Assembly (NCBI GenBank): GCA_041584475.1
Contig: JBFHDX010000043.1
Coordinates: 1 to 28,505, forward strand
Reading direction: 5' to 3'
From: JBFHDX01 sp041584475
Lineage (GTDB): Bacteria; Pseudomonadota; Alphaproteobacteria; UBA8366; JADFVY01
DNA: 28,505 nucleotides
In this document: positions 7,192 to 14,636 of the stretch, in pieces
Position numbering within the stretch: the first letter of the stretch is position 1
Layout: each line of letters begins with the position of its first letter
The notes under the pieces: generated by a model
The model's input: the letters and a program-made list of their open reading frames with translations, nothing else
What the model was told of the DNA's origin: nothing
The model's database searches: none
Made by a program: the position numbers and the translations under genes

Positions 7192-7890
7192 ATGCACCAG
7201 ACCATTGCCCTTGTCGACGACGACCGCAACATCCTGGCCTCGATCTCCATGGCGCTGGAGGCCGAGGGCTACCAGGTCCGCACCTACTCCGACGGCGAAG
7301 AGGCGCTGCGCGGCCTCACGCAACGCCCGGTCGATCTTGCCGTGCTCGATATCAAGATGCCGCGCATGGACGGCATGGAACTGTTGCAGCGGTTGCGCAA
7401 GTCGACGCAGACGCCGGTGATCTTCCTGACCTCGAAGGACGACGAGATCGACGAGCTGGTCGGGCTGCGCATGGGGGCCGACGACTACATCACCAAGCCG
7501 TTCTCGCAGCGCCTGCTGATCGAGCGCATCCGAACGCTGTTGCGACGCACCGAACTGGCGAGCGAGTCGAGCGACGGAAAGCCCGACGGCATCCTCGTGC
7601 GCGGCGAACTCGTGCTCGACTCGGACCGTCATATCTGCACGTGGAAGGAACAGCCCGTATCGCTGACGGTTACCGAGTTCCTGCTGCTCAAGGCGCTGGC
7701 GCAACGCCCCGGCCACGTCAAGAACCGCGACCAGCTGATGGATGCGGCCTACGGCGAGAGCATTTATGTGGACGATCGGACAATCGATAGCCATATCAAG
7801 CGCCTGCGCAAGAAGTTCCGAAGCGTCGACGAGGAGTTCGCGCAGATCGAGACGCTTTACGGAGTGGGATACCGATACCGAGAGGCATGA
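7192..7890 (+). CDS. chvI: Response regulator ChvI (OmpR family)
   Basis: A 232-residue two-domain response regulator. The receiver domain covers about residues 1-120, with acidic pocket DDD near residue 10, phospho-acceptor D53 (VLDIKMPRMDG), T81 region (FLTSKDD) and K102 (ITKPF). A winged-helix DNA-binding domain of OmpR type follows (residues 135-232; LTVTEFLLLKALAQRPG, DDRTIDSHIKRLRKKF, YGVGYRY). The sequence is strongly ChvI-like, the alphaproteobacterial regulator of envelope and acid stress genes. The ATG at 7192 has a GGAG ribosome binding site, and the first residues, QTIALVDDDRNIL, are the usual start. Its stop overlaps the ATG of chvG (ATGA). The nearby hprK and PTS genes repeat the known chvIG-hprK-ptsM-ptsH grouping. 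Confidence 0.95.
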   Translation: MHQTIALVDDDRNILASISMALEAEGYQVRTYSDGEEALRGLTQRPVDLAVLDIKMPRMDGMELLQRLRKSTQTPVIFLTSKDDEIDELVGLRMGADDYITKPFSQRLLIERIRTLLRRTELASESSDGKPDGILVRGELVLDSDRHICTWKEQPVSLTVTEFLLLKALAQRPGHVKNRDQLMDAAYGESIYVDDRTIDSHIKRLRKKFRSVDEEFAQIETLYGVGYRYREA

Positions 7891-9695
7891 GGGCAGACAC
7901 CGGGTGGGGTACCGCCGGCAACACCGAAAGCGCGGCCGACGTCGATCGCGCCGCGGGATCGGTCGTGCCCGGCGCTGATGTCGCAGGCCGTACGGACCGC
8001 ATGCAGGCGCCCCCGGAGGCGGTCGACGCCCCCGCACCGGACGCCGCCGATCGACCGGTACGGTTCGCGCGCGAGAAGCAGAAACGGGCGTCGGAGGCCC
8101 GCAAGAAGCGGCTGATTTCGCCGCTGACGCTCAACATCCTGACCGTCAACCTGCTGGCGCTGGCGATCCCGGTCGGCGGCCTGCTCTATCTCGGCGCCTA
8201 CCGCGACAGCCTGATCGACGCCGAATTCGAAGCGCTGAAGACGCAGGCGGAGGTGTTCGCCGGTGCCATCGGCGAGGGCGCGATCGCGACGACGCTGAGC
8301 GGAGACCAGATGCTCGACATCCCGCCGGCGCAGCAGATCGTCCGCCGGCTGAGCGCACCGACGCAGGTGCGGGCCCGGCTGTTTCTGCCCGACGGCGAGC
8401 TGGCGGCCGACAGTCGCCTGTTGATCGGCGGCGGCGGGATCGTCCACGTCCAGGTGTTGCCGCCACCGAGCGAACGCAATCCGGTGGTCGATCCGATCAT
8501 CGACTTCCTCGACTGGCTGCCGCGCCGGCGCGACCTGCCGGCCTATCGCGAGGCCCCCCAGCAGACCGCGGGCGACTATGAGGAAACGCTGGCCGCGCTG
8601 CGCGGCGAGAGCCAGAACATGCTGCGCCTCGGCGGCCGCGACGGCCAGTACCTGCTGTCGGTCGCGGTGCCGGTGCAGCGCTACCGCCAGGTGCTCGGCG
8701 CGCTCATGCTGTCGAAGGACGGCGCCCACATCGACCGCGCCGTGCGGACGCTCAGGCTCGACGTGCTCAAGCTGTTCGGCGCGGCGATGGTGGTGACGGT
8801 GCTGCTCTCGCTGTACCTCGCGGGTACGATCGCCCGGCCGGTGCGGCGCCTCGCCGCCGCGGCCGAGCGGGTGCGGCGCGATATCGGCCGCAAGCACCAC
8901 CCGATCCCGGATTTCACGACGCGCGGCGACGAGATCGGCGAGCTCTCGGGCGCATTTCGCGCGATGACGGCGGAATTGCAGCTCCAGCTCGACGCCATCG
9001 AGCGCTTTGCCGCCGACGTCAGTCACGAGCTCAAGAATCCGTTGACCTCGCTGCGCAGTGCGGTCGAGACCGCCAGCCGCGTCAAGGATGCGGCCAAGCA
9101 GCGGCAGCTTCTCTCGATCGTCGAGGACGACGTCCGGCGCCTCGACCGGCTGATTACCGATATCGCGGATGCCTCGCGGCTCGATGCCGAGCTGAGCCGG
9201 GCGATGTCGCAGCCGGTCGATGTCGGCAGCATGCTGTTGACGCTGGCCGACATGCACCGGGCGACCGCCGGCGCGAGCGACACGCCGGAGCTGGTCGTCG
9301 CCCTCCAGTCCGGATCCGATCTCTGCGTGTCGGGCATGGAGGACCGGCTGGTCCAGGTGTTCCATAACCTTATCGGCAACGCCATGAGTTTCAGCCCGCC
9401 CGGCGGCACCATCACCCTGTCCGCCCGGCGCGACAGCGACATGGTGGAAATCGAGGTCGAGGACCGCGGGCCGGGCATCCCGGAGGCCAAGCTCGAGGCG
9501 ATCTTCGACCGGTTCTACAGCGAGCGACCGAGCGGCGAGAAGTTCGGCACCCATTCGGGGCTGGGTCTGTCGATCTCGAAGCAGATCGTCGAGGCGCACG
9601 GCGGCAGCATCGGCGCGGTCAACGTGCTGAACGGGGACCGCGTCGTCGGCGCCCGCTTCACGGTCAGGCTGCCGGCCGCGGAACCGCCTGCCTGA
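7887..9695 (+). CDS. chvG: Sensor histidine kinase ChvG
   Basis: A 602-residue membrane sensor kinase, partner of ChvI. A charged, Ala/Pro-rich cytoplasmic N terminus (about 75 residues) precedes membrane helix 1 (about 80-104), a periplasmic stimulus-sensor domain (about 105-290), membrane helix 2 (about 294-316), HAMP, and a dimerisation helix with phospho-acceptor H380 (DVSHELKNPLTSLRSA). The ATPase domain has its N box (HNLIGNAMSFSPPGG), G1 (DRGPGIP) and HSGLGLSISKQIVEAHGG. In Rhizobiales the periplasmic regulator ExoR binds this sensor; no exoR is in the window. The unusually long N-terminal extension depends on the ATG at 7887, which overlaps the chvI stop. A later start is possible but would break the overlap. 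Confidence 0.95.
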   Translation: MRADTGWGTAGNTESAADVDRAAGSVVPGADVAGRTDRMQAPPEAVDAPAPDAADRPVRFAREKQKRASEARKKRLISPLTLNILTVNLLALAIPVGGLLYLGAYRDSLIDAEFEALKTQAEVFAGAIGEGAIATTLSGDQMLDIPPAQQIVRRLSAPTQVRARLFLPDGELAADSRLLIGGGGIVHVQVLPPPSERNPVVDPIIDFLDWLPRRRDLPAYREAPQQTAGDYEETLAALRGESQNMLRLGGRDGQYLLSVAVPVQRYRQVLGALMLSKDGAHIDRAVRTLRLDVLKLFGAAMVVTVLLSLYLAGTIARPVRRLAAAAERVRRDIGRKHHPIPDFTTRGDEIGELSGAFRAMTAELQLQLDAIERFAADVSHELKNPLTSLRSAVETASRVKDAAKQRQLLSIVEDDVRRLDRLITDIADASRLDAELSRAMSQPVDVGSMLLTLADMHRATAGASDTPELVVALQSGSDLCVSGMEDRLVQVFHNLIGNAMSFSPPGGTITLSARRDSDMVEIEVEDRGPGIPEAKLEAIFDRFYSERPSGEKFGTHSGLGLSISKQIVEAHGGSIGAVNVLNGDRVVGARFTVRLPAAEPPA

Positions 9696-9696
9696 C

Positions 9697-10572
9697 CTAA
9701 AGCACGATCTGCAGCAGGAACGGCAGCGTCGCGAAGGCGAGCGCCGTGGAGACGAGAACGAGGCCGGCAACCTCCTCGGGCCGGGTGTCGTAGCGGATCG
9801 CGAAGAGGTAGTTGAGCACCGCGACCGGCATCGTCGATTCGAGGATCAGCACGCCCCGCGCCGGCCCTTCCAGCCCGAGCGCAGACGCCACGCCGAGGCC
9901 GACGGCGAGGCCGATGCCGAGACGGCCGAGCGCCAATCCGAGGCTTCGCCAAATCGCAGTGACCCGGAGCTTCGCGAGCGACACGCCGAGCGTCAGCAGC
10001 ATCAGCGGAATCGCGAGACTGCCGAGCAGGCTGACCGTATTGTCGATCCATTGCGGCAGGCGCAATCCGGCCAGCTGCAGGGCGATGCCGATCAGGCCGG
10101 CCCAGACCAGCGGCGTGCGCAGCAGCAGCCGCGCCGAGGCGTGCCCGGAAGCGACCCAGATACCGGCGGTGAACTGGATCAGCAGGAACACCGTGAAGAA
10201 TATGATGCCCAGCGCCAGGCCCTCGTCGCCGAACGCGAACAGGCAGAGCGGCAGGCCGATGTTGCCCGTGTTGCCGAACACCAGCGACGGCAGGTAGACC
10301 GCCTGCGATTGCCGCGCCAGCCACAGCAGGGCGGCGGCGACGGCGCCCGTGATCGCCACGGTGAGGAAGGCGGCCACGGCCATCGCGGAGAAGGCGTCGG
10401 CGCTGATCTCGAGCCGCGCCAGTGTCGCCACGATGAGGCAGGGGAAGGCGACGTTCGAGGCGAGGATGGTCGTGAACGACGTGTCGAACGGCAGCTCGCT
10501 GCGTGCCCAGACGATACCGACGGCGGCACAGACGAAGACCGGCGCTATGATGGCGAACAGCTGCGAAAGCAT
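9697..10572 (-). CDS. AEC-family permease (auxin efflux carrier-like)
   Basis: A 291-residue protein made almost wholly of membrane helices, about ten in two halves of five. This is the AEC/BART fold of bacterial carriers, some of which export or import malate, malonate or similar organic acids. Typical signs are LASNVAFPCLIVATL in the first half, VFGNTGNIGLPLCLFAFG before helix 5, and ESTMPVAVLNYLFAIRYD in the second half, where the AEC motif has paired Asn and Pro residues. The ATG at 10572 is chosen because the membrane helix begins right after it; the upstream extension is Arg-rich and overlaps the promoter region of hprK. It stands alone on the minus strand, ending one base from chvG, and separates chvIG from the hprK-PTS genes. 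The substrate is unknown. Confidence 0.88.
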   Translation of the reverse strand: MLSQLFAIIAPVFVCAAVGIVWARSELPFDTSFTTILASNVAFPCLIVATLARLEISADAFSAMAVAAFLTVAITGAVAAALLWLARQSQAVYLPSLVFGNTGNIGLPLCLFAFGDEGLALGIIFFTVFLLIQFTAGIWVASGHASARLLLRTPLVWAGLIGIALQLAGLRLPQWIDNTVSLLGSLAIPLMLLTLGVSLAKLRVTAIWRSLGLALGRLGIGLAVGLGVASALGLEGPARGVLILESTMPVAVLNYLFAIRYDTRPEEVAGLVLVSTALAFATLPFLLQIVL

Positions 10573-10667
10573 GAGGTGCCGGGACGGTCCACGGACGGGC
10601 TGCAACCGGACCCGGACCCTATCACGCGGCGACCGGGGCGTCACGCCGCAAGCACCGTACGCCGCAA

Positions 10668-10696
10668 TTGACTTCCAAAGCCTCCCGGCCCACTTT
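10668..10696 (+). promoter_or_regulatory. Putative hprK promoter
   Basis: TTGACT (10668-10673) and CACTTT (10691-10696) have a 17-base spacer. The predicted start, 7 bases after the -10 box, is one base before the hprK ATG at 10704. The in-frame TTG at 10668 that would lengthen the protein is thus more likely the -35 box than a start codon. Confidence 0.45.
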
Positions 10697-10703
10697 CGGG
10701 GGC

Positions 10704-11123
10704 ATGATCACGATTCATGCGACGACGGTCGCCATCGAGGGCGCAGGCGTCATGCTGCGCGGGCCGTCGGGCAGCGGCAAGTCGGATCTCGCCTTGCGCC
10801 TGGTGCACGAGGGCGCTCAGCTGGTTTCCGACGACCAGACGATGCTGTTCGTCGAGGACGGGCGGCTGATGGCGCAGGCACCGCCCGAGATTTCCGGCAA
10901 GATGGAGGTGCGCGGCGTCGGCATCGTCAAGACCGGATCGGCGGCGGTCGCGCCGGTCGCCTTGCTGATCGACATGGTCGACGCCTACGACGTGCCGCGC
11001 ATGGCGTCGTTCGAGCCGGTGGAGCTGCTTGGCCACAACGTTCCGCGGATCCACCTGTCTCCCTTCGAGATGTCGGCGACCGCGAAGGTCGTGCTGGCCC
11101 TGCGGGCGCTCGCCGAACGCTAG
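10704..11123 (+). CDS. hprK: HPr kinase/phosphorylase, short alphaproteobacterial form
   Basis: A 139-residue minimal HPr kinase. It consists only of the C-terminal catalytic domain found in the roughly 310-residue Firmicutes enzyme and lacks the N-terminal domain, as usual in alphaproteobacteria. The Walker A loop is GPSGSGKS (residues 20-27), followed by LVSDDQT, an acidic segment used in metal and nucleotide binding, and EVRGVGIV, the HprK signature region. The substrate is probably Ser49 of the HPr encoded 1.4 kb downstream. The ATG at 10704 gives the common start MITIHATTVAI. Position after chvIG and before rapZ-EIIA-HPr-EI is the standard alphaproteobacterial order, except for the inverted permease between them. 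Confidence 0.94.
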   Translation: MITIHATTVAIEGAGVMLRGPSGSGKSDLALRLVHEGAQLVSDDQTMLFVEDGRLMAQAPPEISGKMEVRGVGIVKTGSAAVAPVALLIDMVDAYDVPRMASFEPVELLGHNVPRIHLSPFEMSATAKVVLALRALAER

Positions 11124-11132
11124 CCTGCTCCC

Positions 11133-12053
11133 ATGTCCGCAAAGAAAAAGCGAGACACCGAGCGGCCGACGGCGGCCGGCGAACGCGTACTGCTGGTGAC
11201 AGGGATGTCGGGCGCCGGCCGCAGTACGGCGCTGCGGGCATTCGAGGACATGGGCTACGAAGCGGTCGACAACCTCCCGCTGTCGCTGCTCGATACGATC
11301 GTCAAACCGGGGCCGGCGGGGGTGCAGCGGCCCCTTGCCATCGGTGTCGACATCCGGACGCGCGACTTCGGCGTCGAACCGTTCCTCGAAAGCCTCGACC
11401 GGCTGCGCACCGGCGGGCGGCTCGACGTCATCACGCTGTTCGTCGACTGCGACGACGACGTCCTGATCCGCCGCTTCACCGAGACGCGACGGCGGCATCC
11501 GATGGCCGTCGACCGGCCGGTGCCCGACGTGCTCAGGCTCGAGCGGCGCATGCTGAAACCGCTGCGCGACCGCGCTGATTCGATCATCGACACGTCGTTG
11601 CTGGCGCCCGGGGCGCTGAAGGACGAGCTGCGGCGGCGCTTCGGCGGCGAGCCCGGCGCCGGGCTCGCGATCCAGATCATCTCGTTTTCATACCGCTACG
11701 GGTTACCGCGCGAGGCCGACATCGTGCTCGATGCACGGTTCCTGACCAACCCGCATTACGATCCCGCCCTGCGCGAGCTGACCGGCCTCGACGATGCGGT
11801 CGGCAGGGCGATCGAGGCCGATCCGGACTTCGACGTGTTCCTCGGCAACATCGCAGCGCTGCTGTCGGTGCTGCTGCCGCGCTTCCGACAGGAAGGAAAG
11901 AGCCACCTCTCGATCGCGGTCGGTTGCACCGGCGGCCGCCATCGCTCGGTCTACATCGCCGGTCGAATCGCGCGGCTTCTGGATGCCGACGGGTGGCGCG
12001 CCAACCTCTCGCACCGCGACATCGACCGCGAGTCGGGCCAGGACATGCGCTGA
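11133..12053 (+). CDS. rapZ: RapZ (YvcJ-type) nucleotide-binding regulator
   Basis: A 306-residue RapZ/YvcJ family protein. The N-terminal P-loop domain begins VLLVTGMSGAGRS (loop at residues 24-31), followed by the family's ALRAFEDMGYEAVDNLP. The C-terminal domain has SFSYRYGLPREADIVLDARFL and the VGCTGGRHRSVYIA segment, the part that in E. coli binds small RNAs and glucosamine-6-phosphate. In enterobacteria RapZ controls GlmS synthesis; in other bacteria the target is less clear. The Walker Lys is replaced by Arg (R30). I believe this is common in RapZ of this branch, but it may alter nucleotide handling. It starts 9 bases after hprK and is in the same operon. Confidence 0.95.
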   Translation: MSAKKKRDTERPTAAGERVLLVTGMSGAGRSTALRAFEDMGYEAVDNLPLSLLDTIVKPGPAGVQRPLAIGVDIRTRDFGVEPFLESLDRLRTGGRLDVITLFVDCDDDVLIRRFTETRRRHPMAVDRPVPDVLRLERRMLKPLRDRADSIIDTSLLAPGALKDELRRRFGGEPGAGLAIQIISFSYRYGLPREADIVLDARFLTNPHYDPALRELTGLDDAVGRAIEADPDFDVFLGNIAALLSVLLPRFRQEGKSHLSIAVGCTGGRHRSVYIAGRIARLLDADGWRANLSHRDIDRESGQDMR

Positions 12054-12081
12054 TGTCCATCGCAACGACAGGGGAGCAGCT

Positions 12082-12486
12082 ATGATCGGAATGGTCCTCG
12101 TGACCCACGGGCGGCTGGCCGCGGAATTCATCGCCGCCCTCGAGCACGTCGTCGGCCCGCAGGAGAACGTATCGGCCGTCTGCATCGGCCCCGACGACGA
12201 CATGGAGCAGCGCCGGCAGGACATCCTCGCCTCGGTGGCCGAGGTCGACGAGGGCGACGGCGTCGTCGTGCTGACCGATATGTTCGGTGGCACGCCCTCG
12301 AACCTTGCGATTTCGATCATGAAGGAGACCAAAGTCGAGGTCATCGCCGGCGTCAATTTGCCGATGCTGATCAAGCTCGCCGGCCTGCGCGACAGCCACT
12401 CGATGGATGACGCGGTCGCGCTGTCGCAGGAGTCCGGTCGTAAATACATCAACGTCGCCTCGCGCCTGCTCAAGGAAGAGGATTGA
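12082..12486 (+). CDS. ptsM: PTS EIIA, mannose/fructose (Man) family
   Basis: A 134-residue EIIA of the mannose family, the phosphate acceptor from HPr. The start IGMVLVTHGRLA places the phospho-His at H9. The motif VVVLTDMFGGTPSNLAI is typical of the family. No EIIB, EIIC or EIID genes follow, so this is a regulatory PTS and not a sugar transporter, as in other alphaproteobacteria where this protein is named PtsM or EIIA-Man. The ATG at 12082 has a clear GGGGAG ribosome binding site 5 bases upstream. Its stop overlaps the HPr start (TGATG). Confidence 0.94.
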   Translation: MIGMVLVTHGRLAAEFIAALEHVVGPQENVSAVCIGPDDDMEQRRQDILASVAEVDEGDGVVVLTDMFGGTPSNLAISIMKETKVEVIAGVNLPMLIKLAGLRDSHSMDDAVALSQESGRKYINVASRLLKEED

Positions 12487-12761
12487 TGGATCGGTCCGTC
12501 GTCCGCGCGGTCACGATCGTCAACCGTCGCGGCCTGCATGCCCGGGCGGCGGCGAAGTTCGTCAAGCTTGCGGGCGAGTTCGAGACCGAGCTGACCGTCG
12601 CCAAGGACGGGATCGAGGTTTCCGGCCACTCGATCATGGGGTTGATGATGCTCGCCGCGGCGCCGGGCACGACGATCGAGGTCAGGGGACGGGGCGGCCA
12701 GGCGAAGGAGGCGGTCGAGGCGATCGCGGCGCTCGTCGCGTCGGGATTCGATGAAGACTAA
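12486..12761 (+). CDS. ptsH: HPr phosphocarrier
   Basis: A 91-residue HPr. The EI-phosphorylated histidine is H18 in NRRGLHARAAAKFV. The regulatory serine that HprK would phosphorylate is S49 in VSGHSIMGLMMLAA, equivalent to Ser46 of Bacillus. Both sites are present, so dual control is possible. The ATG shares a base with the EIIA stop (TGATG). An in-frame TTG one codon earlier is less likely. Its C terminus overlaps the EI gene by 11 bases. Confidence 0.95.
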   Translation: MDRSVVRAVTIVNRRGLHARAAAKFVKLAGEFETELTVAKDGIEVSGHSIMGLMMLAAAPGTTIEVRGRGGQAKEAVEAIAALVASGFDED

Positions 12762-14523
12762 GCGGCGCTCGGGCCAGCGGGAGACGGTGTTCGACGGCGT
12801 CGCCGCGGCGCCGGGCATCGCCATCGGGCCTGCCCACGTCAGCGAGTCGGGGTCACTGCAGGTGCCCGAGTTCGAGATCCCGGCGAGCCGGATCAAGGCG
12901 GAAATCAAGCGCTTCCGGGGTGCCGTCGAGCGGTCGCAGCGGCAGCTGCGCAAGCTGAAGTCGAAATCGGCCGCGCTGCCCGCCGCAGCGGCGGAAGAGC
13001 TGGGCTACCTGCTGGACGCCCACCTCCTGATGCTGAGCGGCTCGCGGCTCATCCGCGGCGTCGAACAGCGGATCACCGACCGGCGGATCAACGCCGAGGC
13101 GGCGGTGCAGACCGAGATCTCCGAGATCGCGCGCGGTTTCGCCTCGTTGCCCGACAGCTACATGGCGGCACGCGCCGACGACGTTCGTGAAGCCGGCGCA
13201 CGGCTGATCAGGAACCTCACCGAAAAGGGTTTCGAGGGCTACCTGCGGCTGCCCGCCGGCTCGATCATCATCGCCGAGGAGCTGAGCCCGGCCGACGCGG
13301 CCCTGATCGACCCGCAGATCATCGCCGGCTGCGCGACGGTACTCGGCGGCGCCGAGGGACACACGGCGATCATGGCGCGCTCGCTGGGATTGCCGGCGGT
13401 GTTCGGCGCCGCCGGCCTGCTCGGCGGCCTGCGGAGCGGCACGACGGTCGTCGTCGACGGCAGCACCGGACGCGTCATCGTCGATCCGGAGCCGGCGACG
13501 GTCCGCGAGTACGAGGCACGGCGCGAGGCGCTCGAGCGCGAGCGCCGCAACCTCGTCCGGCTCATCAAGATGCCGTCCGAGACGCGCGACGGTACCGTCG
13601 TCAACCTGCAGGCCAACCTCGAGCTGCCGCGCGAGGTCGATTCGGCGCTCGCCATGGGCGCCCAGGGCATCGGCCTGTTGCGCACGGAGTTCAGCTTCAT
13701 GAACCGGGATTCGCCGCCCGACGAGGAGGAACAATACGAGGCGCTGGCGGCGCTCGTCGCGGCGATGCGCGGTCGCCCGGTGACGATCCGCACGCTCGAT
13801 GTCGGGGGGGAGAAACTGGCCTATGCGCTCGGCGAGGAGCTGGGCGAGCCGGTCAATCCCGCGCTCGGGCTGCGGGCGATCCGGCTCTCGCTGACCCAGC
13901 AGAAGCTGTTCGAGGCGCAGCTCGCGGCGATCCTGCGCGCCGGCGCGCACGGACCCGTGCGCATCCTGCTGCCGCTGATCGCGCACGCCGGTGAGATCCG
14001 GCAGGTTCGCGAGATTCTGGGTCGCGTCGTGCGTCGTCTCAAGCGGCGCAAGACGCCGATCGCCGATCCGCTGCCGCCGCTCGGCGTGATGATCGAGGTT
14101 CCGGGGGCGGCGCTGGCCGCCGATTCGCTGGCCGCACACGCCGATTTCTTCGCCATCGGCACCAACGACCTGACCATGTACACGCTGGCGATCGACCGCG
14201 CCGACGAGCAGGTCGCCCATCTCTACAACCCCCTCCATCCCGGTGTCCTGCGGCTCATCCAGTTCGCCATCCAGGCCGGCATGCGCAGCCGCATTCCGGT
14301 CAGCCTCTGCGGCGAAATGGCGGGCGATCCCCGCTACACCGCGCTGCTGCTCGGGCTCGGCGTGCGCGAACTGTCGATGGCGACGCCCAGCCTGCCGCGC
14401 GTCAAGCAGCGCATCCGGCAGATCGACATCACCGCCGCCGCCATGCGCGCCCAGATCATCATGTCGCAGGCGGATGCCGGTCGCATCGCCGCGCTGCTCG
14501 ACGATTTCAACGCCCTCGCCTGA
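12751..14523 (+). CDS. ptsI: Phosphoenolpyruvate-protein phosphotransferase (PTS enzyme I)
   Basis: A 590-residue enzyme I that moves phosphate from PEP to HPr. The N-terminal HPr-binding helical domain and swivelling phospho-His domain carry H204 (GGAEGHTAIMARSLGLPAV). The C-terminal PEP-binding barrel has GIGLLRTEFSFMNR, the RTLDVGGEK motif, the FFAIGTNDLTMYTLAIDR segment, and the acid-base residue C520 (SLCGEMAGDP). There is no N-terminal GAF domain, which separates it from PtsP of the nitrogen PTS, so ptsI is the better name. The ATG at 12751 lies inside the HPr gene (11-base overlap), and the family core (FDGVAAAPGIAIGPA) starts about residue 14. It closes the hprK operon. The next gene, ahcY, has its own operator and promoter. 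Confidence 0.96.
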   Translation: MKTKRRSGQRETVFDGVAAAPGIAIGPAHVSESGSLQVPEFEIPASRIKAEIKRFRGAVERSQRQLRKLKSKSAALPAAAAEELGYLLDAHLLMLSGSRLIRGVEQRITDRRINAEAAVQTEISEIARGFASLPDSYMAARADDVREAGARLIRNLTEKGFEGYLRLPAGSIIIAEELSPADAALIDPQIIAGCATVLGGAEGHTAIMARSLGLPAVFGAAGLLGGLRSGTTVVVDGSTGRVIVDPEPATVREYEARREALERERRNLVRLIKMPSETRDGTVVNLQANLELPREVDSALAMGAQGIGLLRTEFSFMNRDSPPDEEEQYEALAALVAAMRGRPVTIRTLDVGGEKLAYALGEELGEPVNPALGLRAIRLSLTQQKLFEAQLAAILRAGAHGPVRILLPLIAHAGEIRQVREILGRVVRRLKRRKTPIADPLPPLGVMIEVPGAALAADSLAAHADFFAIGTNDLTMYTLAIDRADEQVAHLYNPLHPGVLRLIQFAIQAGMRSRIPVSLCGEMAGDPRYTALLLGLGVRELSMATPSLPRVKQRIRQIDITAAAMRAQIIMSQADAGRIAALLDDFNALA

Positions 14524-14544
14524 CGTGCGGAAGGCACCGTCGCG

Positions 14545-14568
14545 AAATATAAAGATTTCTTTATATTT
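14545..14568. promoter_or_regulatory. 24-bp AT-rich palindrome, probable SahR-type operator of ahcY
   Basis: AAATATAAAG and its exact reverse complement CTTTATATTT are separated by ATTT. Counting inward, only one central base breaks the symmetry. It is a striking AT-rich block in very GC-rich DNA and ends 3 bases before the ahcY -35 box. Known biology: ArsR-family SahR proteins repress ahcY and methionine genes from such palindromes and respond to S-adenosylhomocysteine. The assignment is by context and remembered motif style. Confidence 0.6.
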
Positions 14569-14571
14569 GGC

Positions 14572-14600
14572 TTGCCGCGTGGCATTGGCGCTGCTATATG
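14572..14600 (+). promoter_or_regulatory. Putative ahcY promoter
   Basis: TTGCCG (14572-14577), a 17-base spacer and TATATG (14595-14600). The start would be near 14607, giving a leader of about 30 bases that contains the ribosome binding site AGAGGA before the ATG at 14637. Confidence 0.5.
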
Positions 14601-14636
14601 GCTGCCCGCCGATCAGCCGCATCAGAGGATTTCGCC

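Noticed and set aside
14524..14636. SAH or SAM riboswitch upstream of ahcY
   Set aside because: The leader after the predicted start is only about 30 bases and none of the conserved aptamer blocks is visible; the AT-rich palindrome upstream is better read as a protein-binding site.
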